A DNA stretch of 64,000 bases from Ascidiaceihabitans sp. (lineage in GTDB: Bacteria > Pseudomonadota > Alphaproteobacteria > Rhodobacterales > Rhodobacteraceae), in the NCBI GenBank assembly GCA_028825475.1, contig JAPKAB010000007.1, forward strand, positions 34,163 to 98,162. Direction: 5' to 3'. The position numbers and the translations under genes were made by a program. Positions 19,681 to 29,126 of the stretch are shown piece by piece. The notes beneath the pieces were generated by a model. The model was not told the origin of the DNA and searched no databases. It saw nothing but the letters and a program-made list of their open reading frames with translations. Position 1 is the first letter of the stretch. Every line of letters starts with the position of its first letter.

Positions 19681-20031
19681 ATGAAGATGTTGGGCCACAT
19701 CCTGACGGACAAGGGGTCCAAATATGCGGTCTCTGGCTGTCCGGTGACGGATCGCGCAGGCGTGGACGCGGCCCTGAAGCTTTTGAAACGTGACAAGGCC
19801 TATGCCAAAGCGACCCACAATACATGGGCTGTGCAGCTGTCTGCGACTGGCGCGCTAAAGGGCGATGACGGTGAAAGCGGTGCGGGCATGATCATTGTGC
19901 GGATGCTAGAGCGCGAGGGGCTCAGCGATCATTTGATCGTTGTGACCCGTTGGTATGGTGGTAAGCATTTGGGTGGTGATCGTTTTCGCCATGTGCAGAC
20001 CTGCGTGCGCGCCTATTTGGACGCGCTGTAA
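19681..20031 (+). CDS. YigZ/IMPACT-family N-terminal domain protein
   Basis: DDGESGAGMIIVRMLEREGLSDHLIVVTRWYGGKHLGGDRFRH. Confidence 0.85.
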   Translation: MKMLGHILTDKGSKYAVSGCPVTDRAGVDAALKLLKRDKAYAKATHNTWAVQLSATGALKGDDGESGAGMIIVRMLEREGLSDHLIVVTRWYGGKHLGGDRFRHVQTCVRAYLDAL

Positions 20032-20658
20032 TCAGCGGATTGCGATGGCGATGGCGACAAAGAATGCAGCCGATGCTGCCGTAGCAAAGATGTGCCAAAC
20101 GGGATAGCGATAAGGCATCGTTTTGCGTGAATAGAAGATCGCGCCAATTCCGTAGATCGCGCCACCTCCCAATACCAACCAGATTGAGGTGTGGTCCAAG
20201 CGTTGCCACATTGGCCAAATCAAGAGGAACATCGCGCAGCTAAGTGTAAAGTACAGCGCGATGGAGGACCCCCCTTCGCCTTTCCAAAACACAAGTTTGG
20301 AAAAGAAACCGATCAGCGCAGCGATCCATACCCCAGCCAAGACGACATAGGAGAACGGCGTGTTTATGACCAAAACCAGCGGTGTATAGCTGGAGGCAAT
20401 GCGCAGGAATATCAGCCCGTGGTCTGCACGGCGCAGGCGCACACGCAAATCCGAAATTGGGGTCATGTGATAAACGCCCGAAACGGTGAGCGCACTGACC
20501 ATGATGACAATGTAGATGCCAACAGCCCAAGACATTTCGGTGGTGCGCCACATCGGCAAATAGCACCACAACCAAACGGCACCATATAGACCCAAGGAAA
20601 TGGATAGGGCGTGTACGATCCCATCCGCAATAGTTTCATTTCTAGAGGTGGGGTACAT
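20032..20658 (-). CDS. Hemolysin III / TrhA family membrane protein
   Basis: MYPTSRNETIADGIVHALSISLGLYG; VSGVYHM; multiple TM segments. Confidence 0.87.
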   Translation of the reverse strand: MYPTSRNETIADGIVHALSISLGLYGAVWLWCYLPMWRTTEMSWAVGIYIVIMVSALTVSGVYHMTPISDLRVRLRRADHGLIFLRIASSYTPLVLVINTPFSYVVLAGVWIAALIGFFSKLVFWKGEGGSSIALYFTLSCAMFLLIWPMWQRLDHTSIWLVLGGGAIYGIGAIFYSRKTMPYRYPVWHIFATAASAAFFVAIAIAIR

Positions 20659-20681
20659 GTGCACTGCCTTTTTGGGTGACC

Positions 20682-21050
20682 TTAGGTACGCCGCTGTCGA
20701 TAAATATGGCAACGATAAATCGCAGGCGCTAACGCTAGGTCATACACCCTGCAGGCGATCCAGTGGATGATTGGCAGGTCTACGATCCGCCCTAAAATGC
20801 GGTAGCGTGGCATCTCGCGCCACAGCATGATGAATGCTGGAATGCCGGAATACAGCTGACCTTTGTGTTCTACATAAAGGCGGCGGGCCGCCTGATCAGC
20901 GCTGATATCCCAGGCCGACAAGGCATCACTGTTCAGATCGTCGAACCGGATAGCGAGGTCTGATTTCTGCGCATAGCTGCGGTAATGATCAATCTCAAAC
21001 CGACAAACGGGGCACTGCGCGTTGTATAGCACTTTGGTTTCTTCATTCAT
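20682..21050 (-). CDS. DCC-family (DUF393) thiol-disulfide oxidoreductase-like protein
   Basis: VLYNAQCPVCRFEIDHYR; FDDLNSDAL. Confidence 0.85.
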   Translation of the reverse strand: MNEETKVLYNAQCPVCRFEIDHYRSYAQKSDLAIRFDDLNSDALSAWDISADQAARRLYVEHKGQLYSGIPAFIMLWREMPRYRILGRIVDLPIIHWIACRVYDLALAPAIYRCHIYRQRRT

Positions 21051-21090
21051 GAACAATACATAGTGCTGCGGGTGCCTTAATCCAACGCTA

Positions 21091-21441
21091 TCAACGTGGT
21101 TTGTTCCCATCAATCCAACGCGACATCAGTGTTTTGTCACGAAAGCATTCGTGCGGCACCTCGCGCCGTTTGAGCCGCGCAATACGTTCTGCAAATTGCA
21201 CCTGTTTGGATGAGGGGTAATTGGCGAACTGACCAGTTGGTGGCTTTGGCTTATGTTTGTCGATCCACGCAGACAGACTGGTGCGGTTGGCAAACAGGGA
21301 TGTGGGCAAAGTGACGCCCATTTTACCCGCGATAGATTTTGCAAATGCGATTTGCTTTTCTGTGGCAGGAACTGCAGGTTCAATCGCAAGCACGCCCTGA
21401 ACGGGTGCAAACATACCTGGTAGCGTTGCTTGGTGTTGCAT
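21091..21441 (-). CDS. Small protein of unknown function with two tandem ~40-aa repeats
   Basis: Repeats ATEKQIAFAKSIAGKMGVTLPTSLFANRTSLSAWIDKHKP and SSKQVQFAERIARLKRREVPHECFRDKTLMSRWIDGNKPR; ATG at 21441. Confidence 0.7.
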   Translation of the reverse strand: MQHQATLPGMFAPVQGVLAIEPAVPATEKQIAFAKSIAGKMGVTLPTSLFANRTSLSAWIDKHKPKPPTGQFANYPSSKQVQFAERIARLKRREVPHECFRDKTLMSRWIDGNKPR

Positions 21442-21468
21442 GACTGATTCCTTTGTTCTTGTTGTTGA

Positions 21469-21494
21469 GAACATAAATAGAACATAAGCGGAAC
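21469..21494 (-). promoter_or_regulatory. Triple alphaproteobacterial LexA/SOS half-site array (GTTC-N7-GTTC-N7-GTTC)
   Basis: Plus strand GAACataaataGAACataagcgGAAC, two exact 7-nt spacers, 28-53 bp upstream of ATG 21441. Confidence 0.75.
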
Positions 21495-21663
21495 AAATGC
21501 AAGTATGGCGTGTTTGAGGGGTGCTTCTCAGTTTAAATTTCAGCTTTGCGGGACAAAGGGTGAGTTCGCTGCAAGCGCACCAAAGGCTGCTTTTGAAATA
21601 TTGCATACATAGTGCAATTGTTGGACAAACGATAATCAGAGTAGCCTCACCTAGGATATTAAA

Positions 21664-22332
21664 TTGAAGAAATTAACCCTACTGTTTGTGTCGATGTTAT
21701 TGTTGGTTGGCTGTGCCAAGATCTACAGCTGGAATCAAAAGGTCACTTTGTATTTCGAAACCCCGAACGGACCTGTTGTCGCGAGTGGCGTCACGCACGT
21801 GGAGCTTCGGCATGAACGGCTGATTTTGGTCGGAAGTGTCAATCCTGTAAATTCGGACATATATGGCGAGGCGATAATGGTCGCGTTGGGCGGCGATAGA
21901 TACCTGTTTGTGCTGATGCCTAGCGGTTCAACAGCTTCGAATGTCTATAGTGATTTACGCCCAAAAGGTAGTGATGGTTTCCGATTTATTACAAAGCAAA
22001 TAGGCAAGGAACCTGTTGTTTTAGACACTCATCGTTACCGACCTGACATGGTCTATTTCCCAAATATAAATGACCCGATGAGTGCCATTGAGGTGACGCC
22101 TGATAACTTCACGGAAGTTTTGGGAGATGGCTACGTATATGACAAAATGACGTTCGGGATCACGCGAGATGATGTCTCTCTACCAAGTGTTTCTCAAGTT
22201 CTAACTAAACAATTTTTCGACCAGCGCTCGTCTGCGCTTAGGGAGATTCGCCAAGAACCAATTTATAGGTCTGAACGCGTTATTTTCATTCGTTACTTAG
22301 GAAGAGATGCCTTTATCAAGGAAAAGCTATGA
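21664..22332 (+). CDS. Hypothetical lipoprotein (TTG start)
   Basis: Signal/lipobox MKKLTLLFVSMLLLVGCAK; 222 aa; no recognised family. Confidence 0.6.
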   Translation: MKKLTLLFVSMLLLVGCAKIYSWNQKVTLYFETPNGPVVASGVTHVELRHERLILVGSVNPVNSDIYGEAIMVALGGDRYLFVLMPSGSTASNVYSDLRPKGSDGFRFITKQIGKEPVVLDTHRYRPDMVYFPNINDPMSAIEVTPDNFTEVLGDGYVYDKMTFGITRDDVSLPSVSQVLTKQFFDQRSSALREIRQEPIYRSERVIFIRYLGRDAFIKEKL

Positions 22333-22661
22333 GTATTTCAAAAGATCTATTCTTATCAATATTGGCGATGGATTCCTAAATGTAATTCAAATGCCGTCGT
22401 TCGTATAACTTGCAGCATCAGTCAAAGTGGGCTCGGAGCTGACTTCCAGACCGAGGCACTACCTGTTTTGGCAGGTTATAGCGTGGTCATGACAGGTCTT
22501 CATTAGGGGGTGGGACGGCCCTGTTTTCCCCTTAATGGTGATCAGTTTTGCCGAGTATGATCGCCACAGTTGAGACAGCAAACACTCAGGGCACCACACA
22601 TACAATCTGTGGGTCGGCTCCTGATTTTCTCAAACCAATTTTTAAATCAAAGGAAAATACT

Positions 22662-22865
22662 ATGAGCATCGCAAAAGTTACCGAAGTCATCGCATCCTCA
22701 ACCACGTCATTTGACGACGCATTGGAAAGCGGCATTGCACGCGCATCCAAGACCCTTAAGGGCATCAGCGGCGCGTGGATTGCGGATCAAAAAGTTGTCG
22801 TGACAAACGGCAAAATCAGCGAATACCGTGTTGTGATGAAAATCACATTCTTGCTGGAAGACTAA
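22662..22865 (+). CDS. Dodecin-family flavin-binding protein
   Basis: MSIAKVTEVIASSTTSFDDALESGIARASKTLKGISGAWIADQKVVVTNGKISEYRVVMKITFLLED. Confidence 0.92.
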   Translation: MSIAKVTEVIASSTTSFDDALESGIARASKTLKGISGAWIADQKVVVTNGKISEYRVVMKITFLLED

Positions 22866-22924
22866 TTTAAAACTGCGCGGCACTTAGGCATAGGTGCCGC
22901 GCAAGCTCTGCCAGATTTTTGTGG

Positions 22925-24301
22925 TTAAACCAATTTACCCCAAAGATCGTATTCGCCCGCTTCATCGACCTCAACGGTTACGATGTCGCCGACGTTCAGT
23001 TTCTCAAAACCTTCATCGATGAACAGGTTGCCATCAATTTCTGGCGCGTCTGACTTTGTGCGGCAGGTGGCGGCGTCTTCATCGATTTCATCAATGATCA
23101 CATCAATGCGGCTGCCTACTTTGGCTTGAAGCTTGGCTTCAGAGATTGCTTGGGCTTTTTCCATAAAGCGGTTCCAGCGATCTTGTTTGATCTCTGCATC
23201 CACGTGGTCGGGCAGTGCATTTGAGCGTGCGCCTTCGACGTTTTCATATTGGAAGCATCCAACGCGATCGAGTTGCGCTTCGTCCATCCAATCCAGCAAG
23301 GTTTGGAATTCGGATTCCGTTTCGCCCGGATACCCCACAATAAAGGTAGAGCGCAGCGTGATATCTGGACAAATCTCGCGCCATGCCGCGATTTCATCCA
23401 GTGTTTTTGATGCGGCCGCAGGGCGTGCCATGCGTTTCAAAACGTCTGGGTGTGCGTGCTGGAACGGAATATCAAGGTAGGGCAAAACGCCGTTTGACGG
23501 GTCTGCCATCAACGGGATCATCTGGCGCACATGCGGGTATGGGTAGACATAGTGCAGACGTATCCATGCCCCGAGCGACCCAAGATCACGGGCCAGATCA
23601 GTAATGTGGGCACGGTGCCCGCGATCTTCAGCATGTTTGATATCAACGCCGTAGGCTGAAGTATCTTGGGAAATGACCAACAGTTCTTTAACGCCAGCTT
23701 CAACCAGCTTTTCCGCTTCTCGCATGACTGCGTGGGCAGGGCGAGACGCAAGGCGGCCGCGCATGTCTGGGATGATGCAGAACTTGCACTTGTGATTGCA
23801 GCCCTCAGAGATCTTCAAATAGCTGAAGTGGCGCGGTGTGAGCGATACGCCTGAAGCTGGGAGTAGATCAATGAACGGATCGGGAGATGGCGGTACAGCT
23901 TTGTGCACAGCATCCAACACCTGTTCGTATTGGTGTGGGCCAGTGACCGCGAGGATCTTTGGGTGATGTTCGCGGATATAATCAGGTTCAGCGCCCAAGC
24001 ACCCTGTCACGATGACCTTGCCGTTTTCATTCAGGGCCTCACCGATGGCATCTAGGCTTTCGGCCTTGGCGCTATCAAGGAAACCACAGGTGTTTACGAT
24101 CACCGCATCGGCCCCTGCATAATCAGGGGAAACGCCGTACCCTTCGGCGCGCAGGCGCGTCAGGATGCGTTCGCTGTCAACCAATGCCTTGGGGCAACCA
24201 AGGGATACCATGCCGATGGTGGGCTGGCCGGAACGCACGTGTTCACGCACTTGGAGTTTAGGGGCGAGGTCGGGGCGAATGTTTGGCGGGTTTGTGCTCA
24301 T
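22925..24301 (-). CDS. rimO: Ribosomal protein S12 methylthiotransferase RimO
   Basis: [22 protein letters not shown]; radical [19 protein letters not shown]-terminal TRAM-like region. Confidence 0.95.
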   Translation of the reverse strand: MSTNPPNIRPDLAPKLQVREHVRSGQPTIGMVSLGCPKALVDSERILTRLRAEGYGVSPDYAGADAVIVNTCGFLDSAKAESLDAIGEALNENGKVIVTGCLGAEPDYIREHHPKILAVTGPHQYEQVLDAVHKAVPPSPDPFIDLLPASGVSLTPRHFSYLKISEGCNHKCKFCIIPDMRGRLASRPAHAVMREAEKLVEAGVKELLVISQDTSAYGVDIKHAEDRGHRAHITDLARDLGSLGAWIRLHYVYPYPHVRQMIPLMADPSNGVLPYLDIPFQHAHPDVLKRMARPAAASKTLDEIAAWREICPDITLRSTFIVGYPGETESEFQTLLDWMDEAQLDRVGCFQYENVEGARSNALPDHVDAEIKQDRWNRFMEKAQAISEAKLQAKVGSRIDVIIDEIDEDAATCRTKSDAPEIDGNLFIDEGFEKLNVGDIVTVEVDEAGEYDLWGKLV

Positions 24302-24390
24302 GAGGATGCCTATAGTGGATGGCTGGGCAGAGGGGAAGGGTTCTGGGATTGAGGTGTTCGGTTCTGCGGCCTAGGGTTGTAGAAACGAAT

Positions 24391-26364
24391 ATGAGGATGA
24401 GTGGCATGAAAATTATTGGGCGTATCATTGGGGCGTTGTTGCTGATTGCCGTCGTCGCGGTTGTTTCACTGCTGTTCTTGCCTGCGGATCGGATCGCACG
24501 ATTGGCTGCTGAGCAGATCAAAGCCCAAACTGGGCGCGATGTGAGCATCACCGGTGATGTTTCAATGACGCTTTGGCCTGTGTTGGGTGTTTCTGCGGGA
24601 GAGATCGAAGTTGGTAATGCCGATTGGGCGCGCCAAGGTTCGATGCTCACTGCGCGCAACGCCGCAATTGGTATCGATGCACTGGCTTTGTTGAGTGGTG
24701 AAATCAAGATCACCAATATTGAGGCTGCAAGCCCAACTATCCGATTGGAAAGTCGCAAAGATGGCCGCGCAAGTTGGGTCTTTACCGATGCCAGCGGTGA
24801 AGCGGCTATTGAAACCGAAACCGCACCTGATCGCGAAGCCCAAGCCTTTAGCCTACAGCGCCTTACAGTGACGGACGCAACCTTGATCTATGACGCAGAG
24901 GGCAGTGATCTTGTTTCATATAACGGGGTCGATTTGGCGTTGGATTGGCCAGAGCGGTTGGGCGCTGCTGACATTCAGGCAACGTTGCGTCCAGCGGGTG
25001 CAGATGTTGATGTCGTCGCGCGTATTGAGGGTTTTGCTGGGTTTATTGCCGGAGACGTGCAGCCATTGAGCGTACAGATCAAAACATCAGGCGGCTCATT
25101 GTCGCTGAATGGTCGCGCCAGCACTGCGGGGGATGTTGCGGGGCGTTTGGGCTTGAAGCTGTCAAACACGGATGCATTTTTGCGTGCATTGGGATTGGGC
25201 GGTGCTGACTTGCCGCGCGGATTGGGCCGTTCGGTTGATATGACAACCGATCTAACGCTGACATCTGATCGCCGCCTGTCTTTGCGGGGTTTGGACGCCG
25301 ATTTGGGCGGCAACACGCTTTCAGGCGCGGCAGACATTTTGCTGAACGGAACGCCGCAGATTAACGCGCAGTTTAGCACTGGGGCACTTGATCTAACGGG
25401 TGCGACCCAAGGCGAGAGCGCTGGTACTGCAAGTGGTGAGGGCGTTGGAACAGGTTGGCCCAAAGACCGTATCGATGCATCCGGATTGGCAGCCTTCAAC
25501 GGCGAGATTGCGTTGACGGCCAGCAGCATCGATTTGGGATCATTCAAGCTGGGCAAAACCCGTGCGCTGGTGAAAAATGAACGCTCGCGTGCTGTGATCG
25601 AACTGCGCGAAGTGCAGGCCTATGATGGTACTGTGTCGGGCGAGTTTGTGATGAACAACCGCAGCGGTTTGTCTGTTGGTGGCAAGATTTTTGCCAAGTC
25701 GATCTCGGTTCAGCAGGTTCTCATGGATGCCTTGGACATGGAACGCCTGACGGGCACTGGCGATGCAGAGATGTCATTCCTTGGAAGTGGCGCGACGGTC
25801 GATGCGATCATGCGTTCATTGTCTGGCAAGGGGGCTGTGCGTTTGGGGCAGGGTACCATTCAAGGTTTGGACCTCAATACGTTAATGGGCAGCGGCAAAG
25901 GATCGGGCGGGACCACGGTTTTTGACAGCCTCGGTGCGACCTTTACCATGGACGCAGGCAATTTGCGCAACGACGACCTGTTGTTTGTTCTTCCAAATTA
26001 TGAGGCACGGGGCAAAGGCCGGATTGGTCTTGGGGCGCAGGACATTGATTATCTGTTCACGCCAGCCGCATTGCGCGCCAATTCCGGGAAAGGGATTGCG
26101 ATCCCTGTCAGCATCAAGGGCCCGTGGTCAGACCCGCGTATTAGGCCCGATCTAGAGGCTGCGATTAATTTGAACTTTGCTGAGGAAAAGGCCAAGCTTG
26201 AGCAAAAGGCTAAAGACCTTGAGAATGAAGCCAAGGCGCGTGCGCAGGAAAAGCTGGAGAAGGAATTGGGTGTCTCTACTGAGGATGGTCAATCTGTTGA
26301 GGATGCTGTGAAGAAAAAGCTAGAGGACAAGCTGAAGGGCGAATTGTTCAAGCTGTTTGACTAG
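24391..26364 (+). CDS. AsmA-family protein
   Basis: N-terminal TM then AEQIKAQTGRDVSITGDVSMTLWPVLGVSAGEIEVGNADWA. Confidence 0.85.
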   Translation: MRMSGMKIIGRIIGALLLIAVVAVVSLLFLPADRIARLAAEQIKAQTGRDVSITGDVSMTLWPVLGVSAGEIEVGNADWARQGSMLTARNAAIGIDALALLSGEIKITNIEAASPTIRLESRKDGRASWVFTDASGEAAIETETAPDREAQAFSLQRLTVTDATLIYDAEGSDLVSYNGVDLALDWPERLGAADIQATLRPAGADVDVVARIEGFAGFIAGDVQPLSVQIKTSGGSLSLNGRASTAGDVAGRLGLKLSNTDAFLRALGLGGADLPRGLGRSVDMTTDLTLTSDRRLSLRGLDADLGGNTLSGAADILLNGTPQINAQFSTGALDLTGATQGESAGTASGEGVGTGWPKDRIDASGLAAFNGEIALTASSIDLGSFKLGKTRALVKNERSRAVIELREVQAYDGTVSGEFVMNNRSGLSVGGKIFAKSISVQQVLMDALDMERLTGTGDAEMSFLGSGATVDAIMRSLSGKGAVRLGQGTIQGLDLNTLMGSGKGSGGTTVFDSLGATFTMDAGNLRNDDLLFVLPNYEARGKGRIGLGAQDIDYLFTPAALRANSGKGIAIPVSIKGPWSDPRIRPDLEAAINLNFAEEKAKLEQKAKDLENEAKARAQEKLEKELGVSTEDGQSVEDAVKKKLEDKLKGELFKLFD

Positions 26365-26365
26365 G

Positions 26366-26773
26366 TCACGCGCTCTTGGGTTTGTTGTATTGGATCAAGT
26401 CCCAAAGGTTGCCGTGGCAATCTTTGAAGACCGCGACCGTGCCGTATTCCGCTTCGACGGGCGGTCGCACAAATTCGATCCCTTTTTCAACATAGGCGTT
26501 GTAGTCATGCCAGAAGTCGTCGGTTTCCAAAAATAGGAAAACACGGCCACCAGATTGCGCGCCGACGGCTTTTGATTGCTCGGGGTTGGACGCTTGGGCC
26601 AGCAAAAGGGAAGTGCCGTTTTCGCCCTTGGGACTGACGACAACCCAGCGTTTGTCTTGTTCTGGTTGATAGGTGTCTTCTACCAGCTCAAAACCCAGTT
26701 TTTCGGTATAAAAACTGATGGCCTCATCGTAGTTGTCTACGACAATAGCCACCAGTGAAAGCCGTTGTGCCAT
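26366..26773 (-). CDS. VOC-family (glyoxalase/bleomycin-resistance fold) protein
   Basis: LVAIVVDNYDEAISFYTEKLGFELVEDT; DCHGNLWDLIQ. Confidence 0.88.
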   Translation of the reverse strand: MAQRLSLVAIVVDNYDEAISFYTEKLGFELVEDTYQPEQDKRWVVVSPKGENGTSLLLAQASNPEQSKAVGAQSGGRVFLFLETDDFWHDYNAYVEKGIEFVRPPVEAEYGTVAVFKDCHGNLWDLIQYNKPKSA

Positions 26774-28269
26774 TAAATGGTTTGGTCGTATTCGCCGACA
26801 TTGCTTTCGGTGCGGATGACCGCATCAATGTCTTCAAAAATCGCACGCATTTCTGCATCGGATTCAGGGCTTTCGCAGACGACAACAAGGTTTGGCGTGT
26901 TGGATGATGCACGCACCAATCCCCATGCGCCGTTGTCTAGGATCACACGCGCCCCGTTTACGGTCACAACCTCTTTGATTGCACGACCGCCCAGTTTCTC
27001 ACCAGCTTCAAACTTGGCCACCAACTTGGCCACAAGGCGATCCAGCGTATCATACTTTTCCAGATCGGAGCAGTATGGGGACATCGTTGGTGTTGCCCAT
27101 GTTTTTGGCAATGCTTTGCGCAGGTCAGACATAGACATGTCAGGGTTGCGGTCCATCAGTTTACAGATTTCAACAGCAACGCGCATGCCACAGTCATAGC
27201 CACGTCCAATTTCGCCGGACAGGAAGTAGTGGCCTGATTTCTCAAACCCAGCCAATGCGCCCAGTTCTTTTACACGGCGTTTCATGTGGGAGTGACCGGT
27301 TTTCCAGTAGTCCGCTTTGATCCCGTATTTTTGAAGTTCTGGATCAGAGGCGAAAAGGCCAGTTGATTTCACGTCAGCCACGATTGTGGAATTTGGGTAA
27401 ATCTTGGCCAGATCACGGGCCATGATAACGCCGACTTTGTCCGCAAAGATCTCTTCACCCTCGTCATCCACGACGCCGCAACGGTCGCCATCGCCGTCAA
27501 AACCAAGGGCGAAATCAGCACCGGATGCTTTGACGCTGTCGGACATGTCATGCAACATTTCCATGGCTTCGGGATTTGGGTTGTAGTGCGGGAAGTTGTA
27601 ATCCAGTTCATTGTGGCTTGGGACCACTTCAACGCCGAGGCGTTCAAACAATTCAGGTGCAAAGGCTGCGGCTGTACCGTTGCCTGTTGCACAAACGACC
27701 TTGAGTTTGCGTGTCATTTTGAAATCGCCAACAAGGTCATCCAAATAAGCTTCGCGTACGCCGTGGACGAATTCGTATTTGCCGCCTTCACGTGGCTGGC
27801 CGCGTCCTTCAAGAACGATGTCGCGCAATTCATTCATCTCGTCAGGGCCGTGGGTGAGGGGGCGTTCAAAACCCATCTTCACACCGGTCCAACCATTTGG
27901 ATTGTGGCTGGCTGTGACCATCGCGACCGCTGGTGCATCAAGGTGGAATTGGCTGAAATAGGCCATCGGTGACAATGCAGGGCCGATGTCTTTGACGTGA
28001 ATACCCGCTTGCATCAAGCCCAGCATCAGGGCGTTTTTGATCGACAAAGAGTATTCGCGGTAATCGTTGCCAACTGCGATAACAGGTTCGATCCCGCGCA
28101 TATGCATCTGCGTGCCAAGGCCAAGGCCAAGTGCGGTGATACCAGGCAGGTTGATCGCATCAGGATATTTCCAGCGTGCATCGTATTCCCGAAAGCCAGT
28201 TGGCGTAATCATTGCGTCGCGTAAAAATTCCCAAGTGTTCTGGGATACTGTTGAAGCTGGTTTTGTCAC
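26773..28269 (-). CDS. Phosphomannomutase/phosphoglucomutase
   Basis: TASHNPNGWTGVKMG phosphoserine loop; GFDGDGDRCGVVDDEG. Confidence 0.92.
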   Translation of the reverse strand: MTKPASTVSQNTWEFLRDAMITPTGFREYDARWKYPDAINLPGITALGLGLGTQMHMRGIEPVIAVGNDYREYSLSIKNALMLGLMQAGIHVKDIGPALSPMAYFSQFHLDAPAVAMVTASHNPNGWTGVKMGFERPLTHGPDEMNELRDIVLEGRGQPREGGKYEFVHGVREAYLDDLVGDFKMTRKLKVVCATGNGTAAAFAPELFERLGVEVVPSHNELDYNFPHYNPNPEAMEMLHDMSDSVKASGADFALGFDGDGDRCGVVDDEGEEIFADKVGVIMARDLAKIYPNSTIVADVKSTGLFASDPELQKYGIKADYWKTGHSHMKRRVKELGALAGFEKSGHYFLSGEIGRGYDCGMRVAVEICKLMDRNPDMSMSDLRKALPKTWATPTMSPYCSDLEKYDTLDRLVAKLVAKFEAGEKLGGRAIKEVVTVNGARVILDNGAWGLVRASSNTPNLVVVCESPESDAEMRAIFEDIDAVIRTESNVGEYDQTI

Positions 28270-28291
28270 GAGAGTTGCTTTCTAAAAATAC

Positions 28292-29125
28292 TTAAAGTGC
28301 CAGTGGGCGTGCTTTGGCGATTGCGTCAAATTGCATAAGGGTGTCGATCAATTCAGGCATCTGGTCAAGGTAGACCATATTGGGCCCATCAGATGGTGAT
28401 TTGTCTGGGTCTTCATGTGTTTCGATAAAGATCGCGGCGGTGCCAATTGCGGCCGCCGCGCGCGCCATGAGAGGTGCAAATTCACGCTGCCCGCCCGTGG
28501 AGCCACCAAGGCCAGCTGGTTGTTGGACCGAGTGTGTGGCGTCCATGACAGTTGGATAGCCCGTCATTCCCATTTGTGGGAGCGAACGCATGTCTGTGAC
28601 CAGAGTGTTATATCCAAACGAGGTGCCCCGTTCGGTTAGCATGATCCGTTCGTTGCCGGTGCTTTCGATTTTGGTCACGATGTTTTGCATGTCCCAAGGG
28701 GCAAGGAATTGGCCCTTTTTGACATTGATCGCAGCACCTGTGTGGCCCGCCGCTAGGATCAGGTCCGTTTGGCGGCACAAAAGCGCGGGAATTTGCAACA
28801 CGTCGCACACCTGTGCCGCGGCCGCGCATTGTTCAGGGGTGTGAATGTCGGTCAGTACGGGAACGCCAATTGCCTTCTTAACAGAGGCAAGCATTTCGAG
28901 CCCTTCTTCCATCCCCGGTCCACGTACGCCACTAATGGACGTGCGGTTTGCCTTGTCGTAGCTGGCCTTGAAAATGTATTGCGCGCCAGCGGCATCACAG
29001 GCTTCTTTCATTTTACCTGCGATCATCTGGGCGTGATCAACACTTTCCAATTGGCAGGGACCAGCAATGATCGTGAGCGGGCAATCGTTCCCGATTGTTA
29101 GGTCGGCGATTTGGACGTGTTTCAT
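28292..29125 (-). CDS. kdsA: 3-deoxy-8-phosphooctulonate synthase
   Basis: IIAGPCQLES; VLTDIHTPEQCAAAAQVCDVLQIPALLCRQTDL. Confidence 0.93.
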   Translation of the reverse strand: MKHVQIADLTIGNDCPLTIIAGPCQLESVDHAQMIAGKMKEACDAAGAQYIFKASYDKANRTSISGVRGPGMEEGLEMLASVKKAIGVPVLTDIHTPEQCAAAAQVCDVLQIPALLCRQTDLILAAGHTGAAINVKKGQFLAPWDMQNIVTKIESTGNERIMLTERGTSFGYNTLVTDMRSLPQMGMTGYPTVMDATHSVQQPAGLGGSTGGQREFAPLMARAAAAIGTAAIFIETHEDPDKSPSDGPNMVYLDQMPELIDTLMQFDAIAKARPLAL

Positions 29126-29126
29126 G

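Noticed and set aside
19829-19845. CTGTGCAG-like string inside the YigZ-like gene (and similar at about 40081)
   Set aside because: Isolated single occurrences inside coding sequence without the 21/52/21 phasing or GTTAACG boxes.
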